DNA of 64,000 nt from Diphasiastrum complanatum (taxonomy: Eukaryota; Streptophyta; Lycopodiopsida; Lycopodiales; Lycopodiaceae), in NCBI GenBank assembly GCA_029204225.1, contig CM055096.1:62662957-62726956 (forward strand), in the 5' to 3' direction. This document shows positions 43,797-55,735 of the stretch, one piece after another. The notes beneath the pieces were generated by a model, which saw only the letters and a program-made list of their open reading frames with translations, had not been told where the DNA came from and ran no database searches. Numbering within the stretch: position 1 is the stretch's first letter; every line of letters begins with the position of its first letter. The position numbers and the translations under genes are program-made.

Positions 43797-45701
43797 GTGG
43801 GAGAATTTTCAAATAAAAGGCCAACCTGCTCAGGGTGCCTCAAAAGGAAAAAAAAAGTTGTCATCTCTCAAACTCTGAAGACAATCCCTACAGAAATGGG
43901 AATATCAGAGTGGAAGAACATGCAAGGAATTAGCTCGTCAGAGCTAATAAAAAGTGTTCTTTCTAGAGTTGTAGATGGTCAACTCTCCCTTTCAAAAATG
44001 GAGAAGGAATTTCAGAGGTAATATTCATGATTTAAATGTTTATTTTCAAGTCTTTTTTTTTATAAAGCGATTCTCAAGATTTAGAAAGATTTCTAACAAT
44101 TACATTTTTTTAAATGCAGACATAAATTGTTTAAGAAAGTTCAAGAAGCCCTTGTGACAGGGTTAAACTGTCATAATTTCGAAGAGTGCCAAAGGCTCTA
44201 TCCTTTGAGCAGCCGAAACGAGGCTTTAAGTCCATTTTTTATTTTGTTTAGAGACATGGTATTTACTTCACCCATGCTAAGCATAGCTTCTTCTTTATCT
44301 CTTTATGTTTTATCTGTTATGCTAAGCATAGCTTCTTCTTTATCTCCTTCTGTTTTGTCTCCTATGTTTAGCATAGCTTCTTCTTTTTCCTTTTTATGTT
44401 TTATCTCCCATAGCTTCTTCTTTGTCTTTTTATGTTTTATCTTCTATGCTAAGCATAGCTTTTTCTTTTACAATCCCCCGAAGATAAAACAAAGTCCTTT
44501 TAGAGCAATTCAAAAGACATATTTTGAAAGCGAAGGCAGAAAAAAAGGACAGGGAAAGATTAGCACGGGATTGCGGAGGAGAATCCTTTAGAGACCTACC
44601 TCCCCAAAAATGTCGATGATCAACCATGCTTTTACACTGTTGAAAAGAACGATTGTAGAGAAATTTCAAAATTCTTATAGAAAAGGTCTTACACACTCTG
44701 TGTTGCCGATATTCCATATGGATTTCAGATGAAGGAATCATTAAATGATGATTCTCCCTTCAAATTCACTGAAATCCATAGCTTTATGCAAGGGTTTCTT
44801 GAAATCACAACATCTCCTATTTGGAGAGCTGTTATTTTTCATTCCTCTTGGCAATCAGCTTCAATACAGAAAGCTTTATTAACTTTCTGTAACGCGGGAA
44901 TAGAAAATGTTGTGTGGTAAGTCTTTAAGTTTGCAAATTATTAATTTGTATTTTAATTCAAAGTTTTATTTTAAATTTAGTATAAGCAACAATGTTAACT
45001 TAAACAATTTGAAATTTTTTATTTACTTTAGCTGTAATGTTCTTTTTCAGGTACAAGCCCAATGTCGAAAACTCGGGAGGAGCGCGACTTTGCAATGAAA
45101 TAGAATATATAACCATTGGCTATTATTCTTTGGACGTCAAGCGCCCGATGCTTCATTACAACACCTTTGGACTGACAAGTTTTGGCAACTTGTTCCAATA
45201 TTCAGCCATGACAAAAAAACTTAATAATCCAATGACGGGTTCCTTGGCTTGTCCCTACCAAAAGGCACAACAATTAATTAATCATTTAATTGATATTTTT
45301 TCTTACCCAACTGATTGGGTTTTGGACTTATTTAGCGGTAGCGGCACTACAACCGCATGTGCTGTTCAAAAAAGTAGGCATGTTGCTACAGTATATTTAG
45401 ATTCCAATTTAGTTGATTTTATAAAAATGAGAATGAAATCTCTTTCGGTTTTGCCAGATAAACTGGCTGAGGTAGGAAAGAGTTCAGACAATGAGGACTT
45501 AGCAATTCTTTTGTCAAAGAACCCCAACCTCCTGCTAGTGGAAAAGTGGGTGATACAGGGGATTTTGCTGATGTCTTAGTTCAGGACTATAATGTAGTTA
45601 CAGTTGTCGATAAAATTGTGGAAGAAGTGCCAGTTGACACTGTAGTGGCTCCTCAAGAAAAAGAGAAAGATGTAAATGACCTTGATGATTTCTGGGAGTA
45701 A
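43797..45701 (+). pseudogene. Permuted (beta-class) N4/N6 DNA methyltransferase, nearly intact
   Basis: Exon 1 (to 44017; first readable codon GTG, so the true start is unknown) joins in frame across a 102-bp GT-AG intron to exon 2 (from 44120, HKLFKKVQEALV). Exon 3 (about 44592-44916) has VADIPYGF (44708-44725) at the place of catalytic motif IV DPPY, then VIFHSSWQ and GIENVVW. A 134-bp GT-AG intron splits a Trp codon and exon 4 resumes YKPN, CNEIEYITIGYY, CPYQKAQQL and VLDLFSGSGTTTA (SAM-binding motif I, 45325-45351). Motif IV before motif I is the permuted beta order. Lesions are a TAG at 44678-44680 and a shift near 45500, after which an acidic tail ends DDLDDFWE (stop 45699-45701). DIPY in place of DPPY may weaken catalysis. 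Confidence 0.75.
44273..44475 (+). repeat. Minisatellite of ~45-bp units in the methyltransferase intron
   Basis: Four to five units of the form ATGCTAAGCATAGCTTCTTC, then TTTATCTC and TTATGTTTTATCT, are arranged in tandem. Each includes the near-palindrome GCTAAGCATAGC. It lies between exon 2 and exon 3 and is T-rich on the coding strand, compatible with an intron. Confidence 0.75.
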
Positions 45702-45859
45702 TAAATTCTCTTTTATTTTTGGAAACAATTGTGTTTATATTTCTTTCATTTAAACATGAGGTCTATCTTGTATATGCATTATAACAATATGGTCAAGGAC
45801 ATGAGTATTAATGTTGTCTCCAACAGAAATCAAACTATCTCTAGAATGTGCTTACTAGG

Positions 45860-46815
45860 AAAATAATCTAGAACTAAATTTCCAAAAAGACAAGCCAAAA
45901 GAGCTAAGTCCATTCTTGGATTAATCCATGATGATCTATGTGGTCCTATGAGTTGTCCTCTTTGGGCAGAATGGTTACTATAAGCCATGAAGCATACTTG
46001 AACAATGTACTTTGCAGATATGGCATAGAGGACTGTAAGTTGATAGACACACCAATGGATCCAGGGTCAAAAGACGTGCCCCAGAACTGATGCAAAATAG
46101 AGGGAGATGAGCAGATATCCTTATCAGTCCATAATGGGATCGATAATGTACTCTACTCTATGATCTGCACACGTCTTGATCTAGCCTATGTGGTAAGCAC
46201 ATTGTCACAGTACATGCCCAATCTAGGCCTACAACATTGGAAGGCTTTGCAACGATTAATGAGGTACATTCAAGCGATGAGGCACTATGCTTTGCACTAC
46301 AATGGAAATACAGATGCACTTACACTAGTTACTAATACAGATTTTGATTGGGCAGGAGACGTTGATACCAAAAAGTCCACATCTGGGTATATTTGTTTCC
46401 TTGTAGGAGGACCCATTTCTTGGAACAACATAAAGCATAAATGCATTTCATTGTCCTCCACGGAATCTGAATACGTTGTAGCTACATCAGTAGTGAAGAA
46501 GATCATATGGCTTAGAAGATTGCTTCAGAATCTGCAATTTTCGCAAATCGACCCTACCATACTTCAGTGCGACAATCAGAGCTATATAACTCTATCTCTG
46601 AACCCACGAACTCATGCTAAAACCAAGCACATAGAGGTTCAATTTTATTTTTTTAGAGAAAAGGTTCAATAAGGATGTTGTACTAAGCTACTATCATGTA
46701 GACAAAATGTTGGCTGATATTTTGACAAGACCATTGTCAAGAGAAAAAGATTCTACTTTGGTAGGATTGTTAAGTCTCAATTCAAATTCAGATTCGTAGC
46801 AATAAGCTTAAAGAG
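45860..46815 (+). pseudogene. Copia relic: integrase scrap joined to RT end and RNase H
   Basis: About 45880-45955 reads PKRQAKRAKSILGLIHDDLCGP, the start of integrase (usual form H-DLCGPM). It then jumps to ISHEAYLNNVLCRYGIED-KLIDTPMDPG, the end of RT, so the integrase core and most of RT are deleted. RNase H follows: ICTRLDLAYVVSTLSQYM, TNTDFDWAGDVDTKKSTSGY, SLSSTESEYV, TKHIEVQFYFFREK, and after a shift DKMLADILTRPLS. AAAGAGGAG then abuts the LTR start TGTTGGAATT. Confidence 0.85.
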
Positions 46816-46818
46816 GAG

Positions 46819-47553
46819 TGTTGGAATTTCATCTTACTCCTACTCATCCTAACCGCCCTCCTCTTCACTCAAGAAAATTCACTCTCTCAAGCATCTGCAG
46901 AAATGGTCTACCTTTTTGACAATCTGCAGAAGTACAGAAAAACTTCAATAGGCAAGACATCACCAGGAACTGTAAGGGTCTAGCCTGTGGTTACTTACAA
47001 ACCATAGGAGATCAAAATAAGCCGCTAAGTCTTCACTTGTAGTCAACGTGCGAAGACTACAGCTCACTGCAAACCGCACTGGAAGAGTCTCGCCTATGGC
47101 TACATACAAAGTGAACGAATCACAACTGCACCGCAAGAGTCTCGCCTACGGTCACCTACAAATGGTAGCTGACCAAATCTGCCAAATCAATGATTGTGGT
47201 TGACATGTGGTTTTATCTTCACACTCCTGTGGTCAGGCTGTAGTTGCAACGACACCACATTCTGATGCCACTGATGCGTACGAAAAAGATCCTTTTACTG
47301 TACTTCTTCACATCTTCACGATGCACCAATAACCAATCTACAGATCAAGTACAAGGGATATTAATGATCTTTTAATCTGTAAACTTAGAATAATAGAAGA
47401 TCATCAAGCAACTATATAAGAAACTGAATGATTAGAAAAAATAAAAGATGAGATGATCAATCATTGTATTCATAGAGATCAAACGGCCAAAATTGATCTT
47501 TCAAAAGTGTTATGTCCAGGTCTCATATAAGGATATCAAGATAATTCCTAACA
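46819..47553 (+). repeat. 3' LTR of the preceding copia relic
   Basis: Begins TGTTGGAATTTCATC right after the purine tract and probably ends TTCCTAACA at 47553 (735 bp). The end is chosen from the CA and the change to unrelated sequence, since no partner LTR is present. The 47100 region repeats GTCTCGCCTA-GG words twice. Confidence 0.6.
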
Positions 47554-47695
47554 TGGATAGCCGGTCACTCCAGTTGGGCCTTGGCATTTTGCCAGTAAGT
47601 CACCTGCGAGTTTTGCGAGTTTTGATTTCGACGAGCTACTAAAAAAAGAAGGCACATGGTGTGCTATATTTTCTAGAGAGAGAGGGAGAGCATCC

Positions 47696-47734
<39 letters not shown>

Positions 47735-47867
47735 GTCCAGCCATCTTGCTTGTTATTCATTAATCTGATCTGATCATGGGTGATCTGTGGACTCATCCAG
47801 GTGCATAATCTTCATGGATTGTTCAAATTGCTTCTTCAAGCAATGTGCTTCGTGCAACGTGTAGATA
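47554..47867. other. No gene; (GA)n run at 47698-47732
   Basis: A pure GA run of about 35 bp with a short GA-rich shoulder. An 82-codon minus-strand frame crosses it with Ser-Leu repeats and is not credible as a gene. Confidence 0.6.
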
Positions 47868-48384
<517 letters not shown>

Positions 48385-48535
48385 ACGAAAATAAATAGCT
48401 CAAAAAGAAACGAACACGAAAAAGAGGCGAACTCGAAACTCGAACGAGAAACGAACTTGAACGGAATGTGTTCGTGTGCAGTGGAATGAGCTATATTACT
48501 TCTTCCCTAAGCATGACTACGCCTATCAGAACCAT
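48385..48535 (-). repeat. Truncated 3' LTR of a minus-oriented copia element
   Basis: Matches 50711-50867 with a few changes: GACGAAAATAAATAGCTC, a run of CGAAC/GAAAC words, TGAGCTATATTACTTCTTC and GACTACGCCTATCAGAA. It lacks the LTR part that should lie next to the polypurine tract, so a deletion removed LTR and 3' element sequence. Confidence 0.75.
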
Positions 48536-48552
48536 GTCTGGCAGTAAATTTC

Positions 48553-50526
48553 TCAACCAAAACGCCTCCTTAATAGATTGAGAAGCAGTAATATATTCTG
48601 CTTCTGTAGAAAAAAGTGCGATGGAGTTTGCTTACGACTGTTCCATGAGATAGGACCGTCGTTGAAGAAGAATGTAAATCCAGATGTGGACTTACGATTT
48701 TCTACATCTTCTCCCCAGCTTGCATCAAAATATCCACTGAGCTGATGAAGATTGTCATTGCTCACATCTCCATAGCAGATGCACTGGTCCATGGTAGCTC
48801 GAATGTACCTCATGACTCTTATGAGAGCCTTCCAATGGGTAATGCTAGGATTAGCCATATATTGGCTGAGTGAGCTTACTGCAAAAGAGATATTTGGTCT
48901 TGTGCAGACCATTGCGTACATGAGAGATCCAAGTATCGATCGATAAGAATACTCTCTCATTTGCTCCTCTTCCTGCTTGGTCTGGGGACGTTGGTCCTTT
49001 GACAAATGCAGGCCTGGATCCATCGGTGAGTGAGCTAATTTAAAATTCATTAAACTATATATGTTAAGAACATTGTGAAGATACATTTGTTGAGTGATGT
49101 AAATATGTCGTCTCGCTCTGTCTCTGTGGATTTGAATGCCCAGATAGAAGTGAGCTTCATCCAGATCAGTCATGTCAAACTCTGAAAACAACATCTGCTT
49201 GGAATCCTTGACCAATTTGGTATTGTTGCTGAAAAACAACGTATCATCCACGTATAAGGTGATCATAATGAAGGATTGCTGCACTGACTTGGAATAGACG
49301 TTGCAATCAACAGTGCTTGGTTTGAATCCTTGTTCGATGAGAAATGTGTTGATCCTTTGAAACCAAGCTCTGGCATACTGTTTCAAGCCATAAAGTGTTG
49401 TGGAGTTTACAGACATAATTCTTCATACCTTCCAGAATGTATCTTTCGGGCTGGATCATGTAGATATCTTCTTGTATAACTCCATTCAGATAGGCTGTTT
49501 GCACATCAAGTTGAGGTACTTCGAGGTAGGAAGCTGCAACATAAGACAGGAGGATTCAGATCGACGAATGTTTGACTACTAGACTAAAAGTCTCATTGTA
49601 GTCGACGTTGGGGATCTGAGTGAATCCTCGTGCTACCATTCTTGCCTTCCTTCGGTCAATTGCTCCATTGGCATTGTATTTGATCTTGAAGATCCATTTG
49701 CAATCAATGATATTGCAGCCAATAGGAGCTTCGACTAATTACCACGTCTGGTTCTTGATCAGAGAGGAATACCCTCTATCCATAGCTTCTCTCCAGAGAT
49801 CAGTGTCTGGTTGGCTGAGTGCATCTTCGACTATCATCAATTCTTGTATCAAGAGACATGCAGACTTAGGAGTATACCTTGTGGGTTGTGTGTGCACTCG
49901 GCTTGATCTTCTGGGAGGATTCTACTTATGAACCACTCTTGGGACTTGTTGCTGGGTAGGAGCAACGTCTTCGTCTGATTTGTTGTCTAGAAGTGGGTCG
50001 ACAATAGACACGCCTGAGCCAGAAGCTCGGACACTCGTGTCAATGGCCGGTGATAAAGGTTCTTCTGGATCAATATCCTTGCCTTTGATGTTGACGAAGT
50101 GATCCTCGATAAAGACTGTATCCCGGCTATACAAGATTTGTTGGGTATCAAGATCATACAGCTTGTATGTATTATCAGATGAAGTGTATCCAATCAGGAA
50201 GGTCTTCAGACCTTGTAAGTCCAATTTATTCTTCGTGTCTTTTGGGATCTACGCATATGCAACACATCCAAACACTCTTAGATTCTTCACAAAAGGCTTA
50301 GAGCCTGTCCACACCTCGTGGGGTGTCTTGCCTGAGAGGGCCTTGGTCGAACATCTGTTCTGGACGCGGTTGCTGCATCGTCTCCTTTGGGTTTTCCTTC
50401 TGCACCTGTAACAACGTCATACAATTCATTAGCCATTAGTACAATTTTCATCTTAAATTTCCATAGATGGTAATTGGCTCCATCAAGCTTGTCCATGATG
50501 GGACTGGCTTTCCCTTGGGAATCCAT
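48553..50526 (-). pseudogene. Copia gag-pol relic with protease and integrase core deleted
   Basis: Minus strand. Gag start MDSQGKASPIMDKLDGANYH and MANELYDVVTG, then an abrupt join to the integrase tail (KTPHEVWTGSKP, LRVFGCVAYA). The acidic linker follows (LIGYTSSDNTYKLYD), then RT with several breaks (WIFKIKYNANG, LDVQTAYLNGVIQEDIYM, LYGLKQYARAW, LYVDDTLFF) and RNase H (SGYFDASWGEDVENRKSTSG, NDGPISWNSRKQ), which ends in a frameshift. The YVDD motif survives. The family is different from the 18028 element and close to the relic at 52229. Confidence 0.9.
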
Positions 50527-50670
50527 TTGGAAGAATTAGTCTAAGTGATAGGAAAAACTATCAATGACTTAAGTATGAAAATCTAGTATAGAATTACAAA
50601 ATAAGAAGACAATTACTCTATCGGCTAGTAGAGTCTTGTACTGTAGAAGCTTATTAGGCTACAAAAAAAA

Positions 50671-50682
50671 AGCTCTGATACC
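50671..50682 (-). promoter_or_regulatory. Primer-binding site, initiator-Met tRNA type
   Basis: GCTCTGATACCA on the plus strand is the exact complement of TGGTATCAGAGC, adjacent to an LTR starting TGTTGGAAGAAGG. Confidence 0.95.
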
Positions 50683-51300
50683 ATGTTGGAAGAAGGAGGG
50701 AGTGTGAGTGTGAGAGACGAAAATAAATAGCTCGAAAAGATAACGAACACGAAAAAGAAGCAAACTCAAAACTCGAATGAGAAACGAACTAGAATGGAAT
50801 GTGTTTGTGCGCAGCGGAATGAGCTATATTACTTCTTCTGTAAGCATGACTACGCCTATCAGAAACAAACAGAACGTTAGTGATAGAAATCACGGTCATT
50901 CTGATTACGTAGCCAAACATTAACAAAACACCAGAAGAATAATTTGTCGCAAAGAACTAGACAAATTATTAGTCACGAATGATTCGCGAAAGAGTTAGAC
51001 TGAGCTCGACTGATCATCAGTCACGAATGATTCGCGAAAGGCAAGACTAAATATTAGTCGTCAACAACTAGACTAATAATAACTCGCTAAGAACAGATTA
51101 CCAGATTGAGCAACAAGAAAAGTCAGACATGATGAAGATTAAGCATAGCAATATTGACACAAATCTGAACGCAAATCAAAGAGCTGTTATCAGATTAAGT
51201 ATAGCAAAATATACATGTCAATAATGCGGTAGAGCACAAGACAATAGCGGATGAAACCACGTGCTCTACAAAGCTAATTCAATCTGTAAAAGGGAATGAA
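50683..51300 (-). repeat. 5' LTR of the minus-oriented copia element
   Basis: Starts TGTTGGAAGAAGG next to the primer site and shares 150 bp with 48385-48535. Similarity to 55736-56080 in the opposite strand (GTGGTTTCATCCGCTATTG and AATGTTTGGCTA words) shows that the LTR reaches at least about 51270. Its outer end is not determined. TCACGAATGATTCGCGAAAG occurs twice, near 50973 and 51022. Confidence 0.6.
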
Positions 51301-51839
51301 GCTATTACTGACAATAAAGAATCAATGCGCAAGGCATCTACTTCGTCTATCTCTGATAAGCTTTTGATGCTATATTTACACACACTTGTTCTTGATTTCT
51401 CTCAATCAATCTGAATACGCAAATGTTATTTCAGTATATATACACAATGGTACAAGTGTGCAGATGAAGAAAGTACAAAGTGGATGTGCTGTCTGTAGGA
51501 AATCGTGGGTGGCTGTTGTCGTTGTCAAGTCTATTAGCACAGTTGCATGGAGTGAGCGTGAAAAGGGCCGTGATGTCACCTTTTGCTGAGATGAACGTTG
51601 GTGAAGATTTCACCTTTTCTTCGTCTGTGATTACTTGTATTTATGCAGACAATCGCGTTTTATTCGTCTGTCTTATTTTACATGTAAATATGCAGACTGT
51701 GCGACAACGTGAGTTTTTTATGCAGCATGAATGGAGGCAGATTAAAATGGGATTTAGGAGAGTAGAGGAGATAAATCCAACAATTGCAAGTAGATCCAAA
51801 TATTCTTAGATCTTTGAGACTAGGCCTCTCAACATATAG
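51301..51839. other. No gene recognised
   Basis: May include the outer part of the preceding LTR. Open frames here have no motifs. Confidence 0.35.
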
Positions 51840-52161
51840 AGCCTCGAATGGCGTAATTCCTCCAATGCTTGTTTGGTCAATCTATTGTAAACAAATTAGC
51901 ACAAGTAATTGCCTCACCCCAAAATGGTTTTGGTAGAGAAGCATCTAGCCTTAAGGCTTTGGCACACTCACATAGAGATCTATTTTTTTTCTCGACCACT
52001 CCATTTTGTTGAGGGATATAAGAACAAGTTAACTCTCTCTTAATTCCATTAGCATTAGAAAAGTCTATCAATTTATTGGAAGATGTACTCTTGTTATGTA
52101 CCACAACGGTACAATCTTCAGTGACGACCTCACAAGGGGTAGGACACAGGTGCATTATCAA
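51840..52161 (-). pseudogene. Copia integrase fragment
   Basis: Minus strand reads LIDFSNANGIKRELTCSYIP, QQNGVVEKKNRSLCECAKAL and PFWGEAITCANLF. This is the end of the integrase core, with the catalytic Glu in the QNGV-E-KN motif, close to the corresponding part of the element at 18028. Flanking sequence is unrelated. Confidence 0.85.
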
Positions 52162-52228
52162 AATGTTTTAGTGCCATGCGTCACCATCCTAGGTGGTCAC
52201 ATGTCACCAGCGGGACCATGCTTGATGG

Positions 52229-52720
52229 TGTTGGATTATTCTACTATCAGGAGTCATTCATCCGAATAATCGATCTCTAATCTGCATCCATTCATTATCC
52301 AGTTCTACAGTTTTATTCGTGTTTCTACACAGTCTCTAGAAATACTCAGGAATCGCTCAATAGGTGGCTGGCATCTCAGACAACCTCCGACATATCGGAT
52401 GACTCTGACGAAAGTCAAAGGAGTTGAACATGTCCAAGGATGACAATGACTGTTCCGCCTGATATGAAGCTAAAAACTTGTCCAAACTGCTTTGCAAGTA
52501 AATTTCTGGGAAGTCCTAACTGGATGGATGACATCACATTACAGCTAACTGCCAATTGCGATTTATGACCCGATTAGCTATCCTACTGAATGAGCTTTTA
52601 CTACTTTAGTATAAATAGCTAATCAGTAAAGACTTCTATAGTCTCTAGAAAGTTTTTTTAGAGCTCTATTAGAGTATTGCTATTAGTGCTTATTGCTTAC
52701 TAGTGGAAGTGCATCAGACT
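52229..52720 (+). repeat. 5' LTR of the deleted copia element
   Basis: About 492 bp, similar along its whole length to 55223-55718. Contains the CCGACATATCGGATGACTC word seen again in the 3' LTR. Confidence 0.8.
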
Positions 52721-52789
52721 GAGTTTTTAGACCAAATCAATAGGCAATGATTCTCTAAGACAATACAATATGGCTACAACGATATAAAC

Positions 52790-54978
52790 GAGAAAATCAA
52801 AACACTTTTGAAGGGTGAAGGCATCTGGTCAGTGATCGAACTCACAGAGGTGCAGCCTCCAGAGGGAGACCCTTGGAGAGCTGAGTGGATAAGAAAAGAT
52901 GAATGTGCAATGGCGATCATCGTTTTATCCGTTAATGAGGAAATACTCATGCAGATTGAAGACTGTGAGAGCAGCCATGAAGCATGGGAAAGACTAAAGC
53001 AGAAATACGAAGTGAGGACTGCCGCTTCGGTGATGCACTTTCACAATCAGCTGTAATCTATGTGATGGGATGGCAACTAGTTGGATTAGCATGTTGAGAA
53101 GATCAAAACGATCTTCGCTCAACTCGCTGCATCTGGGTAGGAACACCAGGTCCCAACACCACAACAGTTGATGTACTTCATGAAATCCCTACCTACGTCC
53201 TATCAGTCGTTGAGAATGCTCATACTGAGCTTATCAGATATGACATTCGAGAGAGCACTTAGTCTTGTCGCTGATGAGAGACTGATGAGGGACAAAGGAG
53301 AAGGAAGTAGTGACCAGGAGAAGGCCCTTTTCACGAAGGAAAAGAAGAATAAAAGACCCAGACCCACATTCGACAAGATAAATACAAAGTCTTAGAGCAT
53401 AGGCAACGACAACCAACAAACATCCTCCTGTGATCACTATCACAAGCCCCCCGAGACACAAAACCAACAAATATTGGTTTAACCCGACAATACCTTGCAT
53501 GCATTGCAAGAAGAAGGGACACTCTGCATACGATTGCAGATTCAACCCGAAAAGAAAAAAAAAAAAGTTGACAAGGCAAATGTTGCATAGTCGTCGAAGG
53601 ATGCAGACAAAAGCGATGATATTCAATGAAGCCTCGACTAGCTACACTGAACAAGACTACGACGTAGTCATTGATTCAGGAGCAACCTCACACATAACAT
53701 GCAACAAAAGAATCTTGATCAACTACAGAGAATTCGAAAACAACAGAGCAGTGATTCTAGGCGATGAGAGCCGACACTATGTCAAGGGCATCGAAAATCA
53801 GTCTCCAAGATGGCAAATCTTGGAATACGAGTTCTGTTCGATGGCAATGTATGCCGGATGATCGAGAAAACAACGAAAAAGTTGTTGACAGTTGGATGCA
53901 GAGAAGGCAATCTCTACCAAGCAAGATAATCAGCAATTCTATTAGCATACTAAATGCATCAGAAAACGAAGATCAACTATGGCACAAAAGAATGTATCAT
54001 CTGAACATGAGGAGCCTCTACAACATGAGCAAGAAGGACATAGTCACAGGTCTGAAAATATCCAGACCTGATACTAAGTTTTGCGAAGCCTATCAGAAAG
54101 GGAAACAACATTGAAATCCATTTGTACACGAGGGAAGAAGCGCTAAAGAAGTTCTTAAGCTTGTCCACTCAGATGTCTTGAAGAAAAAATTTGAAGTGTT
54201 TGACTCTTTCAAGAAGTTCATGGCATTCGCAAAAAGACATTTCTCAAAGAAGATTCAGATCATCAGGTCTGATAATGGAAGTGAGTACATGAGCACAAAA
54301 TTTTCAAGATTCTGCCAAGAACAAAAAATAGAACATCAATTCACTCCTACGTATACACCTAAATATAATGGTGTCGCAGAAAGAAAAAACATGACACTAG
54401 TCGAAGGAGCCAGATGCATGATGGCACAGGCTTGATTGTCGAGTCAATTTTCGGTTGAGGAAATAGCTACAGATTGTCAAAGGACCAATGTCTTCAGATG
54501 AGAAGGAGTAGATGCGTGAGTATCCTCATCATTCAATAATAGGAACTCTTACGTTCGCGATGATCTGTACCAGACCAGGCATAGCTTTTGGAGTCAGCTC
54601 CTTAAGTCAGTTTATTTCTAATCCTAGTATTACACATTGGAAGCTCTTATCAGAGTTATGAGATACATTCAAGCTACTATAGACTTATGCATTTGTTATG
54701 GAATAGTCGACAACGACAAACTCAATATTCTCAATGGTTATTTAGAAGCAAGTTGGGCAAGATATGTAGACACTCGTAAATCCACTTCTAGATTTATATT
54801 GTTCCTAAAAAATGGTCCTATTTCATGGAACAATCGCAAGCGAACTTCGATAGTTCTATCTTCTACTACTGAATCAGAGTATATTGTAGCCTCTCAAGCT
54901 ACAGAGGAAGTAGTGGTGGAGAAACTTACTTTCAGATGTTTGTCTGAAACAATGTGCTCCGACAACTTTATTTTGTAA
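52790..54978 (+). pseudogene. Copia gag-pol remnant lacking reverse transcriptase
   Basis: Gag core (EGIWSVIELTEVQPPEGD, SSHEAWERLKQKYEVR), a stop at 53054-53056, then YFMKSLPTSYQSL and Lys-rich tail. Knuckle CMHCKKKGHSAYDC lies near 53500. Protease IDSGATSHITC is followed by pre-integrase LWHKRMYHLNMRSLYNMSKK and integrase pieces HSDV, RSDNGSEYMS, YTPKYNGVAERKN. Two deletions are evident: part of the integrase core after HSDV, and all of RT, because the frame ends after GARCMMAQA and RNase H (EALIRVMRYIQAT, SWARYVDTRKSTSR, GPISWNNRKR, TESEYIVASQ) starts 200 bp later. Confidence 0.85.
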
Positions 54979-55222
54979 TAATAAAAGTGCTATTGTTTAA
55001 TTAGCCAACCCTAGATTTCATTCTAGGATTAAACACATTGAAATCAAGTATTTCTATGTCAAAAACAAAGTTCTTGACAAAGAGGTAGATTTGTAGTACC
55101 GTCGAATGCAAGATATGACAACTAATGTTTTAATAAGGCACTAAGCTTGGATGCACACATAAAGTTTTGTGCAGATTTAAGTTTGAAGGTCAAGGCATTC
55201 ATGGATTTAGATTAAGGGAGAG

Positions 55223-55718
55223 TGTTGTATTATTCTACTATGGGGAGTGATTCATCAAAATAATCAATCTCTAATCTACATCCATTCATTATCTAGTCTG
55301 CAGTTTTATTCGTGTTTCTACACAGTCAGTTGCAAAAATACTCGAAAATCGCTTAATAGGTGGCTCCGACATATCGAACAACCTTCGACATATCGGATGA
55401 CTCCGACGAAAGTCAAAAGAATCGAACATGTCGAAGGATGATAGTTACTATTCCGCCTGATATGAAGCTAAAGACTTGCCCTAACTGCTTTGCAAGTAAA
55501 TTTATGGAAAGTCCTAATTGGATGGATGACAGCGCATTACGACTAACTGCCAATTGTGATCTACGACCTGATTAGCTGTCCTACCAGATGCGCTTTAACT
55601 GCTTTAGCATAAATAGCTGATCATTAAAGACTTCTATAGTCTCTAGAAAGTTCTTTCAGAGCTATATTAGAGTATTGCTATTAACGCTTACTGCTTACTA
55701 GTGGAAGTGCATCAGACA
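55223..55718 (+). repeat. 3' LTR of the deleted copia element
   Basis: About 496 bp. Preceded by AAGGGAGAG and begins TGTTGTATTATTC. Ends CATCAGACA if CA is taken as terminus. Confidence 0.8.
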
Positions 55719-55735
55719 TAATTTTCAATTACTCA

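Larger units (their letters stand above)
52229..55718 (+). mobile_element. Copia element with two LTRs and internal deletions
   Basis: LTRs at 52229-52720 and 55223-55718 start TGTTGGATTATTCTACTATC and TGTTGTATTATTCTACTATG and end GTGGAAGTGCATCAGAC-. GGGAGAG precedes the 3' LTR. The 2.5-kb interior has Gag, protease, part of integrase and RNase H, but no RT. No target duplication is evident (GATGG and TAATT), and no primer site of the standard type follows the 5' LTR, so the LTR ends or tRNA primer may differ. Confidence 0.85.

Noticed and set aside
44127-44591. 154-codon frame running through the minisatellite
   Set aside because: Its first part is exon 2 of the methyltransferase; the Ser/Leu-rich remainder is translation of intronic T-rich repeats.
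43797-45701. Bacterial contamination as source of the methyltransferase
   Set aside because: Two spliceosomal introns with in-phase junctions and flanking plant retrotransposons argue against it.
52229-55718. Element thought to have a target duplication
   Set aside because: Flanks GATGG and TAATT do not match, so insertion as a unit could not be confirmed.
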